Assembly: GCA_963803125.1 (NCBI GenBank)
Contig: CAWDLR010000003.1
Location: 3,100,001 to 3,164,000, forward strand
Origin: G963675935 sp963803125
GTDB taxonomy: Bacteria; Planctomycetota; Planctomycetia; Pirellulales; Thermoguttaceae
Length of the DNA stretch: 64,000 nucleotides
Reading direction: 5' to 3'
This document shows, in pieces, positions 44,431 through 52,961 of the stretch (the first letter of the stretch is position 1; each line of letters begins with the position of its first letter). The translations under genes were made by a program, and so were the position numbers. The notes under the pieces are model-generated. The model saw only the letters and a program-made list of their open reading frames with translations. It had not been told where the DNA came from and made no database searches.

Positions 44431-45147
44431 ATGCTAGGCGAGCTTTTCGATCCGCAGGCCGAGTTGTTTGTCCAGGAGCACTTTCGCCCACACTGGAGTC
44501 AAGCCGGCGCTGTCGCCTTCATCACGTTCCGCACCCACGATTCGATTCCCCGCGAGGTGTTGCTGCGATGGGAACGAGAAAAACGAGACTGGCTAAAGCG
44601 CCGTGGATGCGACATGACGCGGCATTGGTCCGTCGTCGTGCCGACGCTCGCTGAAAAAGATCGAGCGGACTTCAACCGTCACTTCAACCACTGTCGCCAG
44701 GACTTCTTGGACACGTGTCACGGACGGTGCCTGCTGCGCCGTCCCGAACTGGCACAGATCGTCGCCGACTCGCTATTGTGCTTCGATGGCGAGCGCTATC
44801 GCATGGGCGACTTTATTGTCATGCCCACCCACGTGCACCTGTTGGCGGCGTTTGCCAATGTCGCCTTTCGCTCCGCGAAAGTAGCGGACGCCCCCAGCCG
44901 CGACTTTTGCAGAGCGAAAGGCGACATTCCCACAATAGCGGAACAATGCGACTCGTGGCTGCACTACACGGCGCGTCAGATCAACCAGGCAATCGGCGAA
45001 AAGGGTAAGTTCTGGCAGCAAGAGCCGTTCGATCACCTCGTTCGCAGCCTCGAGCAATATGACTACCTCCGGCAGTATATCGCCGATAATCCAAACAAGG
45101 CGGGCCTGAAGCCTGGCGAATACCTCTATCGGCGTTTCAGCGAGTAG
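44431..45147 (+). CDS. REP-associated tyrosine transposase (RAYT-1), with in-frame repeat insertion
   Basis: A 238-residue Y1/HUH protein of the IS200-like transposase family. FITFRTHDSIPREVLLRWE is the first strand-helix. The HUH motif is MPTHVHLLAAF. The catalytic tyrosine region is YDYLRQYIADNPNKAGL near the end. Between HLLAAF and EQCDSWLHYTARQINQ are about 23 residues (NVAFRSAKVADAPSRDFCRA and following) that translate a copy of the GCCTTTCGCTCCGCG palindrome (44859-44926), in frame. Another copy lies 45 bases after the gene. RAYTs are single-copy enzymes that spread REP sequences of the kind beside them. This gene appears to have been hit by its own repeat. Confidence 0.88.
   Translation: MLGELFDPQAELFVQEHFRPHWSQAGAVAFITFRTHDSIPREVLLRWEREKRDWLKRRGCDMTRHWSVVVPTLAEKDRADFNRHFNHCRQDFLDTCHGRCLLRRPELAQIVADSLLCFDGERYRMGDFIVMPTHVHLLAAFANVAFRSAKVADAPSRDFCRAKGDIPTIAEQCDSWLHYTARQINQAIGEKGKFWQQEPFDHLVRSLEQYDYLRQYIADNPNKAGLKPGEYLYRRFSE
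44859..44926. repeat. GCCTTTCGCTC palindrome inside the RAYT-1 gene
   Basis: TGTCGCCTTTCGCTCCGCGA and the complementary ACTTTTGCAGAGCGAAAGGC surround GTAGCGGACGCCCCCAGCC. It has no stop in the host frame. Confidence 0.92.
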
Positions 45148-45191
45148 GACGGGATGGTCGCCTTGTTTTCCGCATAAACCGCACACATGGG

Positions 45192-45219
45192 GCGCTGCTT
45201 TCGCGGAGCGAAAGGCGAC
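45192..45219. repeat. GCCTTTCGCTC half-palindrome after RAYT-1
   Basis: GCGCTGCTTTCGCGGAGCGA and AAGGCGAC match the right half of the family at 27673. The rest of the region up to 45485 shows no gene. Confidence 0.88.
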
Positions 45220-45485
45220 TTTCTTCAGCTCTTCTCTTCCGGCTGGCTGGTATTCGGGCTTGCACATCTGATGACCTACAGTTGCCGCTCACGACAGAGG
45301 GTTCCGCTTTGCAGAGGATCGGCGTTAGCCTTCAAGTCTGCGATGATCGCCCCTGAGAATTAGTTGCCCCCGTTGTTGCGGTTCGCAATCCCGGGGTCTG
45401 CCGGAACCTGTTGATTTGCCGCTTCCAGGTGCTAAGATGAGCGATAGTGCTGATCGAGCAGACTTGAGAACTGTGGAGCGCCGCC

Positions 45486-46535
45486 TTGCCGTCCGACATT
45501 CGCCCGTCCTCTGATCTTGCTCGCTATGCTCGCCAAATCCGCTTTGCACCGCTGGGTGAAGAGGGACAGCGGCGGTTAAACGGGGGCAAAGCCCTGTTGT
45601 GCGGTTGCGGGGCCTTGGGCAGCGCGATCGCCAATCTGCTTGTCCGCGCGGGCGTGGGGATGCTGCGGATCGTCGATCGCGATTTCGTCGAACTGGGAAA
45701 CCTCCAGCGGCAGACGCTCTTCGACGAGGCCGACGCCGCGGCCGCGCTGCCGAAGGCCGTGGCCGCGGCCGAAAAACTGCGAAAGATCAATTCGACCGTC
45801 GCCATCGAGCCGATCGTGGCCGACATCGGGCCGACGAACATCCGACGGCTCTGCGACGGCGTCGATCTGCTGTTGGACGGCATCGACAACTTCGAAACGC
45901 GAATGCTCATCAACGACGCGGCGGTGAAATTCAAATTGCCCTGGATTTACGGCGGCTGCGTGGGCGGCGAAGGGCAGTCGATGACGATCCTGCCCGGCGA
46001 AACCGCCTGCCTGCGCTGCCTCATGCCCGAATGCCCCCGCCCGGGCAGCACCGCCACCTGCGAGTCGGCCGGCATTCTCGGCCCGATCGTCGGCGTGATC
46101 GCCTCGATCGAGGCCGGCGAAGCGATGAAGATCCTCAGCGGCAACCGCCAAGCGATCTCCCGCCGGCTGTCGGTCGTCGATCTCTGGCAGAACAGCTTCC
46201 GCCAGATCAACGTCAGCCGGCTGCGTGAGCAGGTCGATTGCCCGGCCTGCAAGGGCGGTGAATTCTCCTGGCTCTCCGGCCGGCAACTCAGCCGCACCGC
46301 CGTCCTCTGCGGCCGCAACTCGGTGCAGTTGTCCCACCTCGACGCGAGCATCTCGCTCGACGAACTGGCCGAGAAGCTGGCGGGCGTGGGCGAGCTGACC
46401 CGAAACGAGTTTCTGCTGCGACTTACAGTCGATGGTTACGAGCTAACGATCTTCCCCGACGCCCGCGCCGTAATCTCCGGCACCGACAACGTCACGACCG
46501 CCCGGGCGATCTACGCGAAATACGTGGGCGTCTGA
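45486..46535 (+). CDS. MoeB/ThiF/HesA-family E1-like adenylyltransferase
   Basis: 349 residues. It adenylates the C-terminus of a small ubiquitin-like sulphur carrier for molybdopterin, thiamine or cysteine synthesis. The nucleotide motif is LLCGCGALGSAIANLLVRAG, then IVDRDFVELGNLQRQTLFDE and DGIDNFETRMLINDAAVK. The zinc ligands are CLRC and CPAC, and ATCESAGILGPIVG covers the crossover loop. A C-terminal extension of about 80 residues (SIRLDELAEKL-like, then VDGYELTIFPDARAVISGT) looks like a ThiS/MoaD-type or related beta-grasp tail. The start is TTG at 45486. Confidence 0.88.
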   Translation: MPSDIRPSSDLARYARQIRFAPLGEEGQRRLNGGKALLCGCGALGSAIANLLVRAGVGMLRIVDRDFVELGNLQRQTLFDEADAAAALPKAVAAAEKLRKINSTVAIEPIVADIGPTNIRRLCDGVDLLLDGIDNFETRMLINDAAVKFKLPWIYGGCVGGEGQSMTILPGETACLRCLMPECPRPGSTATCESAGILGPIVGVIASIEAGEAMKILSGNRQAISRRLSVVDLWQNSFRQINVSRLREQVDCPACKGGEFSWLSGRQLSRTAVLCGRNSVQLSHLDASISLDELAEKLAGVGELTRNEFLLRLTVDGYELTIFPDARAVISGTDNVTTARAIYAKYVGV

Positions 46536-46550
46536 ATCGCTCGAATCGGG

Positions 46551-47204
46551 CTAGGGGCGGACCTTGTCGAACAACGCCCCAAGCGGCAACTCGAATCCCG
46601 GCAGCACGTCGCCGCCGAAGAGCGAGCCGCTTTCATCGACCGCGATAAACTTGTCTTCGGCCGTGTACGACTTGGCCGATCGCGTCGCGGGATCGATGTA
46701 CCAGACGAATTTCACGCCGGCGGTGAAGTAGTCGCGGAGCTTGCGTTGCATTTCCGCCGCGGTGTTGCCCGCCGACAGCACCTCGATGGCCAGGTCTGGG
46801 GCCAAATCGGGAATCGGCTCCGGCGGAAGCTCGCGATTCTTAAAGCGGTTCCAGGAAATGAAGCAGACATCAGGAACTCGCACCTGATGCGGCAGGATCT
46901 TCAACGTACCGGCTTCCCCCAATACAATGCCTGAATCGTGCCTCTCTACGAAAGCCTGCAAGAGATAGATTATCTTCACCGCGATGAACGATTCGATGTA
47001 CCCCATCGTCTTCTCCACCAGAGTGCCGTCGATCAGTTCGCAAGACCGTCCCGTCTGCCGCTCGACTTCAAGCACATCGTTTTCGGTGGCCGTGCCGGGC
47101 GCGGGGATCATGCGAATTCGCTCCGGCGGTATCCCGCCGAGATGCGTCCAGAACTCGGCGAGTGTCCAATCAGCAGGCAGGACACTCGCAAACCCTGTGG
47201 CCAT
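46551..47204 (-). CDS. Uma2-family (DUF820) endonuclease-fold protein
   Basis: 217 residues with the PD-(D/E)XK-like Uma2 core: RSCELIDGTLVEKTMGYIES, VRVPDVCFISWNRF, LAPDLAIEVLSAGNTAAEMQ and KLRDYFTAGVKFVWYIDPAT. The family is highly expanded in cyanobacteria and planctomycetes and its role is unsettled. It is convergent with the E1-like gene. Confidence 0.9.
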   Translation of the reverse strand: MATGFASVLPADWTLAEFWTHLGGIPPERIRMIPAPGTATENDVLEVERQTGRSCELIDGTLVEKTMGYIESFIAVKIIYLLQAFVERHDSGIVLGEAGTLKILPHQVRVPDVCFISWNRFKNRELPPEPIPDLAPDLAIEVLSAGNTAAEMQRKLRDYFTAGVKFVWYIDPATRSAKSYTAEDKFIAVDESGSLFGGDVLPGFELPLGALFDKVRP

Positions 47205-47414
47205 GGGGCTCTCCTTTCATCGCAAATACCCCTCCTATTGTGGAGCGTGATGCCCGGTTTGTCAAGCTAGTATGCCGAGACGCTGCGGCCGACAAACGCA
47301 TCGCAAACGACGCATCTTCAGACGGCGTGCGACGCACTCAACTCGGCTCGCCCTGCGGGCCGATCTCATCACAAGGCGCTGTTGCGTCGGTAGTCTTTTC
47401 CCGCACGGATTCGC

Positions 47415-48326
47415 ATGATCCAGACGCAGTCGATCGTTAACGGCAACGTGCCCGTGTGCGTTGCCCCGGTGGCGGACTCTCCCGTTCGGGCAAAGCAGTG
47501 GGAGCTGGTGGAGTTTGTCGCGCAGGGAAGCCTTGCACGCATCTACCGGGCGAAACCCGCGGGCACGCCGGCCGACCGGCCCGCCACGTACGCGGTGAAA
47601 ATGCTCCGCCCCTGCTGGCAGGACGAGCCCGAGGCGATCCGCCTGTTGCAGCGCGAGGCGCTGGTGGGGCAGAGCGTTTCGCATCCGCATCTGGTGCCGG
47701 TGCTGACGGCGTCGGTTTGCGAGCCGCCGCGGCTGTTAGTGATGCCGTGGCTCGATGGGGCATCGCTCCAGGTCCGGCTGGCAGCCGGTCAGCAATTCGA
47801 CGTGTCCCGGGCGCTCTGGATCACTAGGCAGGCCGCCGAAGCCCTCGACGCCCTGCACGCTGCCGGCTGGATGCACGGCGACGTGACGCCCGGCAACATC
47901 CACCTTTCGCCTGGCGGGCACGTCACCTTGATCGACCTGAGTTTCGCTCGTCGCGACGACGAGGTCGGCTCGGCGGCCGATCGGCCGATCATGGGAACGT
48001 GCAGCTACATCGCGCCCGAGCTGTTCACCTCGGCTCTCCGCGCCGACGTTCGCAGCGACCTCTACAGCCTGGGCGTCGTGTTGTTCGAGATGCTCTCCGG
48101 CCAACTGCCGTACGCGGGCAAAGACCTGGCGGAACTGGCCACCGCGCATCGCCAATCGCCGCCGGCGGACTTGGGACGGCTAGCGCCGCACCTTCCCCGC
48201 CAGGTGGCCGCGCTGCTGCGTCGCCTGATCGCCCGCGAGCCGCTCCGCCGCCCGCAATCGCCCCGCGAACTGATCGAGCGGCTGATTTCGCTGGAGGTCG
48301 GCACGCTCTCGCAGAGAATCGCTTGA
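47415..48326 (+). CDS. Ser/Thr protein kinase with altered catalytic motifs
   Basis: A 303-residue soluble kinase domain with no tail. The glycine-loop region is VAQGSLARIYRAK (no GxGxxG), the ATP lysine is TYAVKMLRP, and the alpha-C glutamate lies in RLLQREALVG. The catalytic loop is MHGDVTPGNIHL, with the HRD arginine replaced by Gly but Asp and Asn kept. The magnesium loop is LIDLSFAR in place of DFG. The APE motif is SYIAPELF. The residues needed for phosphotransfer remain, so it could be active. No transmembrane segment or sensor domain is seen. Confidence 0.87.
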   Translation: MIQTQSIVNGNVPVCVAPVADSPVRAKQWELVEFVAQGSLARIYRAKPAGTPADRPATYAVKMLRPCWQDEPEAIRLLQREALVGQSVSHPHLVPVLTASVCEPPRLLVMPWLDGASLQVRLAAGQQFDVSRALWITRQAAEALDALHAAGWMHGDVTPGNIHLSPGGHVTLIDLSFARRDDEVGSAADRPIMGTCSYIAPELFTSALRADVRSDLYSLGVVLFEMLSGQLPYAGKDLAELATAHRQSPPADLGRLAPHLPRQVAALLRRLIAREPLRRPQSPRELIERLISLEVGTLSQRIA

Positions 48327-48430
48327 CGGCGGCGCGGCAGCGACCCGTGATTTGTACGGTTCAACGTACATGTCAGCAGCCGCACGATTTTCGTCCATCG
48401 AGCGCGGACACATTACGGAGAATAGCCGTT

Positions 48431-49918
48431 TTACGGCACCGGGAAGGCCCAGCCCGATTGCCAGAGATCGTAGGCGGATTCGGGGTTGCGCCATCCATCC
48501 ATGGAGTTTGTGATGCTCGCATAGATGTCGTAGTTCTGGGCCACCTTGCCTCTGCCGTCCGTGTAGGTATCGCGCACCCGAACCCTATTGCCGAGGGACC
48601 AGAGAAACGGCACGTTGACCGCCATCTCGCCGCGGCCGAAGTCCATCATCGGCCCGGGCGCCATCGTCCATCGCGGCTGGTTCCAGTGCAACGGGACCTT
48701 CAGCCCGTCGCGGAAGTACTGAAAAGGCTCGCCCGAGTAAGGATCGGCGGGAAGCCGATCGAGACCGTGGCCGACCAATTCGTCGAGCGTCTGCGGCAGC
48801 GAGCCGTGCTTGAGTTTCCATGCTTCCAGAGCCAAGACGACGCGCGTGGCCCGCCGCGCCGCGACCTGGGCCAGGTAATCTTGCACCAGTTTGGCTTCCC
48901 ACCTGGAATCGTACTGAACCGGCGGCACGAGGATCTGCGAGCGCAGCGCATAAGGCAACTCCGCCGGACGCATTATGTACGGGAGCACGTTCGGCCCGCA
49001 GGGCGGCGGCTGAAATGGCTTGCCGCGGCGGATCGCGTCTTCCGCCCACGACAGTTCGTCGAGTTGCCGGCGGGTAATGCAGTTGAGCAGCCGTTCGGCG
49101 CGGGCGCGCTCCCAGCCGAGATGCGACCAGAACAGGGTGGGCCAGGGTATCGGTTCCTGAAGGTCGGCAGAACGGATCACGGCCATGTCGCCCGCGAGAA
49201 ACCGCCGCAATTCAAGATAGGCGAGCTTCACGCCGTTGCTGGGGGCGGCGTCGGAACTGAACTGCTCAAGTCGCTGCACGGCGGCGCTGATCCGCTCGGG
49301 CGTCTGACCCTTGCGGGCCGCCCACAGAGCCAGACGATCATAGACTTCGATCTCGATCGTGGTGGCATCGTCTTGATAGGGATAGTTGCGCTCATGCTCG
49401 GTCATCGGGATCGCGTACCAATCACGGAGGTAGGATGCCAATCGCAGCGCCGCGAAGTACCGACTGATCGCGGCGTCGAGTTTGCCCTCCTGCTCGCTCT
49501 TGACCGCGCTGTACGTCAACAAGCGAGCCAAGTCGGCGAGTTGGTATTTCCAAGGCAGGGAGCGGCCCTGCGGCGGATTGCAGATCTTATCGCGGCTGGC
49601 CTTCAACACCGTTGCGATTGTCTCCGAATTGGTGCGGACCCACTCTATTTTCTGAGCGTCCAGCTTGTCCAGTTCGTTGCCCGCTCGTTGCGGCGGAGAT
49701 GGGGAGGCCGCGTACCGAATCGGCATCAAAACCCTGCATGCTTCCTCGTATCGGGCGAACGTTGCCTCTTCCTCACTGGTCAGGGGCTGAGCAAATTCCT
49801 GAGGCGAAAACCCCGGGTCGACCAGCGGAACGGAGTAGACGCGATAGAGCGGAACCGCCAGCAACAGCGCGGCCGCGGGAATCAGCAGCGCCAAAGCCGG
49901 CCGCAGCCATGCTCGCAA
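48431..49918 (-). CDS. Membrane-anchored protein of the ABC operon (possibly the end of the permease gene)
   Basis: 495 residues from the first ATG, with one hydrophobic anchor (LRPALALLIPAAALLLAVPL) and a large extracytoplasmic domain. This ends in VLALEAWKLKHGSLPQTLDE, GLDRLPADPYSGEPFQYFRD and NYDIYASI. The frame is open upstream to 50020 and is the same frame as the ABC permease, which ends at a single TGA (50021-50023). The intervening 34 codons (YWQVNWLWSALPIPVALLVA, RLRAADWLLERNTLRAWL) look like another membrane segment. So the two may be one gene interrupted by TGA, with TGG to TGA as the simplest change. Function unknown. Confidence 0.65.
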   Translation of the reverse strand: MRAWLRPALALLIPAAALLLAVPLYRVYSVPLVDPGFSPQEFAQPLTSEEEATFARYEEACRVLMPIRYAASPSPPQRAGNELDKLDAQKIEWVRTNSETIATVLKASRDKICNPPQGRSLPWKYQLADLARLLTYSAVKSEQEGKLDAAISRYFAALRLASYLRDWYAIPMTEHERNYPYQDDATTIEIEVYDRLALWAARKGQTPERISAAVQRLEQFSSDAAPSNGVKLAYLELRRFLAGDMAVIRSADLQEPIPWPTLFWSHLGWERARAERLLNCITRRQLDELSWAEDAIRRGKPFQPPPCGPNVLPYIMRPAELPYALRSQILVPPVQYDSRWEAKLVQDYLAQVAARRATRVVLALEAWKLKHGSLPQTLDELVGHGLDRLPADPYSGEPFQYFRDGLKVPLHWNQPRWTMAPGPMMDFGRGEMAVNVPFLWSLGNRVRVRDTYTDGRGKVAQNYDIYASITNSMDGWRNPESAYDLWQSGWAFPVP

Positions 49919-50020
49919 TGTGTTTCGCTCCAGCAGCCAGTCCGCCGCGCGCAGCCGCGTCGCAACGAGCAGGGCTACCGGGATCGGCAGGGCCGACCAA
50001 AGCCAGTTGACTTGCCAGTA

Positions 50021-51403
50021 TCACATCAACCCGCACCAAACGGCGAAGATGGCGGTCAGCAGCAGACTGAACAGCCCCGCCAGCAGCGGACTGCGAAGAA
50101 ACATCGAGCAGCATTGCCCCACGGCGACTCCAATCAGCACGCAGCCGAGAACGCCGACCGCCAAGTAGACCACCGCATAGGCCTCGGCATAAACCTCCGA
50201 CAGGCTTGCCCAGCGGAGAATGTCCGACTGCAAAGGACTTGGCAGCAGCGCCGACGCGAGAAGGAACAACGCCAATAACAGCGTGAAGAACACGAGCAGC
50301 GGCAGGCCAAGCGTAATCGTCTGCCGGCTAAGCCAAACGTACTTCGCCGGCACGCCGTGATCGGCCAGGAAGCGACGGCTGCTGCGGCGCTGATCGGCCA
50401 GAAACGCGCAAATGCCCAAAAGCGGCACGCTCGCCAGGGCCATGATGATCGTCATGACGAAAAGCATTTCGTCGCTCGGCCGATAGATCTCGCTGGCGTG
50501 CCGTTCAATGAACCAGGACGGGTCTTCCCGCGCACGCATCAGCCACACCATCAACATCGCCAGCAGCGGCACGATCAAGGCAATCATCGCCAGCGACGCC
50601 CCGCGCGATTGCCGCCAGTGCTGCCAGATCAGCCGGCCGAGGATCGCCAGGCGTTGCGGCCGCTGAAATTGTCGGCCAAACGCGATCGCCTCCGGCGGCG
50701 TCTCGGCAGCCATCGCCGGCACGAACTTCGGCTGCCGGCCGCGCTGCTCTCGGAACCAGCGGGCGGCAAGCCACACGTCAACCAGTGCCACGCCCGCAGC
50801 AATGACCATCCGCCAGGGCAAGGCGTCGACATACGTTGCTGCGTGGCCTTGCGTCGTCACGATGGCGACCGCGAGATGCGCGCCGATCGACGCGGCCGCC
50901 ACGCCAAGGATCGCGGCCAGCAACACCCGCTTCGTCACAAAGGAGAAAAACACCGCCCAAACGAACATTTCCAGCCCGAAGAGGCCAAACACTTGCCAAG
51001 CCATCGCTCGCCACATCGCCAGATCGACGGCGGCGGGCGGCGTCGGCTTGCTCAAGAACGCGGCGAACCCCACCGTGAGCCCCAACATCGCCACCGTGCT
51101 GCCCAGCGCCAGCACGATCTTGCCGACGAACACCGCCCATGCGCGAACCGGGAGCGACCGCTGGAACTCGTAAGTCCCGGCCTCGCGCTCGCCGGCAAAC
51201 AACGTCGCCCCGCAACCCAATGCGTACAGAGCAGGAAACGTCAACGCGGCGAGATACAGCGTCTCCGCCCTGGCTTGGCGGGGCGGCCCAAACGCGATGA
51301 CCAGCAACTGCACCATCACCGTCAGCGCCGCCATCGCAATCCACAACGACCGCTGCAAGCGGTATTCCTTCCAAACGACTCGCCAGAAGATCGACAAGCT
51401 CAT
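50021..51403 (-). CDS. ABC-2 type transporter permease
   Basis: 460 residues with about ten hydrophobic segments. MSLSIFWRVVWKEYRLQRSL is the typical cytoplasmic entry of ABC-2 exporters. LGCGATLFAGEREAGTYEFQ, RSLPVRAWAVFVGKIVLA and LLGICAFLADQRRSSRRFLA are the family loops. It overlaps the ATPase stop (ATGA), so it is translationally coupled to it. It ends FAVWCGLM-TGA, after which the same frame remains open for more than 500 codons. Confidence 0.87.
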   Translation of the reverse strand: MSLSIFWRVVWKEYRLQRSLWIAMAALTVMVQLLVIAFGPPRQARAETLYLAALTFPALYALGCGATLFAGEREAGTYEFQRSLPVRAWAVFVGKIVLALGSTVAMLGLTVGFAAFLSKPTPPAAVDLAMWRAMAWQVFGLFGLEMFVWAVFFSFVTKRVLLAAILGVAAASIGAHLAVAIVTTQGHAATYVDALPWRMVIAAGVALVDVWLAARWFREQRGRQPKFVPAMAAETPPEAIAFGRQFQRPQRLAILGRLIWQHWRQSRGASLAMIALIVPLLAMLMVWLMRAREDPSWFIERHASEIYRPSDEMLFVMTIIMALASVPLLGICAFLADQRRSSRRFLADHGVPAKYVWLSRQTITLGLPLLVFFTLLLALFLLASALLPSPLQSDILRWASLSEVYAEAYAVVYLAVGVLGCVLIGVAVGQCCSMFLRSPLLAGLFSLLLTAIFAVWCGLM

Positions 51404-52341
51404 GGTCGTGCGGCCTCCTGCACAACGTTTTTCTGCGATTGCGGGTTCCATACGCTGCCGTTTCCTTGCATGTAGGCGATGAAGATGTCTTCGAGATTCG
51501 TCGCATGGACTTCGACGGCGACGACCCCGTCGTCGGCCCGCAGCATGGCCAACTGCCCTTCGGTGATGCCGCGGACGATCGCCTGCCCCTGCCGCGGTTG
51601 CCAGCGTTGCGAAAGCACGTGGCCGCCCAGGGCCGGCGTCGTCGCCGCTCCGTCCTTGAGCGTGATCGTCAGCCGTTGCACTTGGGCCTTCAGTTCATCG
51701 AGCCGCTCGACCAAGAGCAGTTTCCCCTTGCGAAGGATCGCCACCACGTCGGCCACCCGCTCGACTTCGACAATCTGATGGCTCGAAAGAAAAACCGTCT
51801 GGCCCTGCGAAGCGCGATCGACCATGCTTTCCAGAAACTCGCGGCGGACCATCGCGTCGAGACCCGAGGTCGGCTCGTCCAACACCAGCAATTCCGGCTG
51901 ATGCGCCAGCGCCAGCGACAGGGCCACCTTCGCCCGCGTGCCTTTCGACAGCGCTTTGAGCTTCTTCTTCGGCGGCAAAGCAAACTGTGCGGCCAGCTTG
52001 GCGAATTCCGGCAGGAATCCGGGCCCGTAGAATCCCGCCGTGAACCAGCCGATCTCCTCAACGGTCATCCATTCGTACAGGGTCGGCCGCTCGGCGACGT
52101 AGCCGACGCGCTGCCGGATGCTCAATCCCTGTTTTGCGCTGCTGAGGCCAAGAACTTCGGCCCGGCCCGAGTTCGGCTGGGCGAGCCCCAACATGATGCG
52201 GATGGCGGTGGTCTTTCCGGCCCCGTTTTCGCCCAGAAGCGCAAACACGACGCCGGGAGGAACTTCGAGTGAAACGTCGCTCAGCGCGATCTCCGCGCCG
52301 AAACGCTTGGTCAGTCGGTCGAGTCGGATGACGGGCGGCAT
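51400..52341 (-). CDS. ABC transporter ATP-binding protein
   Basis: 313 residues, the motor of the exporter. Walker A GENGAGKTT, Q-loop region VGYVAERPTLYEWMTVEEI, signature ALSKGTRAKVALSLAL (an LSGGQ variant), Walker B LLVLDEPTSGLD and H-loop VFLSSHQIVEVERVADVV. A C-terminal regulatory extension follows (VQRLTITLKDGAATTPALGG and on). The start MPPVIRLDRLTKRFG is chosen by family; an upstream ATG at 52380 lies in the tandem repeat region. The GntR regulator upstream probably controls the operon. Confidence 0.92.
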   Translation of the reverse strand: MPPVIRLDRLTKRFGAEIALSDVSLEVPPGVVFALLGENGAGKTTAIRIMLGLAQPNSGRAEVLGLSSAKQGLSIRQRVGYVAERPTLYEWMTVEEIGWFTAGFYGPGFLPEFAKLAAQFALPPKKKLKALSKGTRAKVALSLALAHQPELLVLDEPTSGLDAMVRREFLESMVDRASQGQTVFLSSHQIVEVERVADVVAILRKGKLLLVERLDELKAQVQRLTITLKDGAATTPALGGHVLSQRWQPRQGQAIVRGITEGQLAMLRADDGVVAVEVHATNLEDIFIAYMQGNGSVWNPQSQKNVVQEAARP

Positions 52342-52365
52342 GGTAATCTTCTCCTGGTTCCGTGT

Positions 52366-52434
52366 CCCGGCCGCGACCACTGGTCGCGGCTTTACAGCAT
52401 CCCGGCCGCGACCGGTGGTCGCGGCTTTACAGCG
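52366..52434. repeat. Two tandem copies of a GCCGCGACC palindrome
   Basis: CCCGGCCGCGACCACTGGTC and GCGGCTTTACAGCAT (52366-52400), then the same again with centre GGT in place of ACT (52401-52434). Each copy holds a palindrome, GCCGCGACC-N3-GGTCGCGGC. The pair lies between the GntR gene and the ATPase gene, so it could be an operator or a repeat of the REP type. Confidence 0.85.
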
Positions 52435-52446
52435 AAATTGATTTTT

Positions 52447-52860
52447 CTATCTGACGGACACTTGTCGCTCTTTCACGTACGCGGGCACTTCCTTCGCCAA
52501 CTCTTGTTCGACCAGTTCGCGCAGCGTCGCCGCATCGATTCGGCTCTGCCGGGCCTCGGCGAAAACCTGGCCGAGGCGCGTGCGGATCAGTTCGACGCGG
52601 TCGCCTCGACAGCGATCGCCCGCGCCGGCGGCGACGGCCAGCCCGGTGCCGCGGACCGACGTCAGCACGCCGTCGTCTTGCAGCCGGTGGTAGGCCCTGG
52701 CCACCGTGTTGGGGTTGATCGTCAGTTCGCGAGCCAACTCGCGCACCGAGGCGATCAATTCCCCCTCTTTTAGCACACCGCCAGCCACCGCGAACTTGAT
52801 CTGCCGGATTACCTGGTCGTAGATGGGCAAGTGGTCGCCGAAGTCGATTTGGAAGAACAT
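52447..52860 (-). CDS. GntR-family (YtrA-type) transcriptional repressor
   Basis: 137 residues. The winged helix spans residues 10-75: LPIYDQVIRQIKFAVAGGVL, LIASVRELARELTINPNTVA (recognition helix) and RAYHRLQDDGVLTSVRGTGL. A short C-terminal helical domain follows, as in the YtrA subfamily, which typically represses an adjacent ABC exporter operon. That is the arrangement here, 105 bases upstream of the ATPase start. Confidence 0.9.
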   Translation of the reverse strand: MFFQIDFGDHLPIYDQVIRQIKFAVAGGVLKEGELIASVRELARELTINPNTVARAYHRLQDDGVLTSVRGTGLAVAAGAGDRCRGDRVELIRTRLGQVFAEARQSRIDAATLRELVEQELAKEVPAYVKERQVSVR

Positions 52861-52961
52861 GGCAGTGTCCTCTGTGCTAGTGCGATATTACAGTATGCGC
52901 GAGAAACTGTCAAGTGCCATTTCGAGAAAAACCGCTCGCGGGCGGAATGCGGCCTTTTTCC

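Noticed and set aside
50021..50023. Second selenocysteine codon in the ABC permease
   Set aside because: The codon does not replace a Cys in any redox motif, no convincing hairpin follows, and TGG to TGA explains it more simply.
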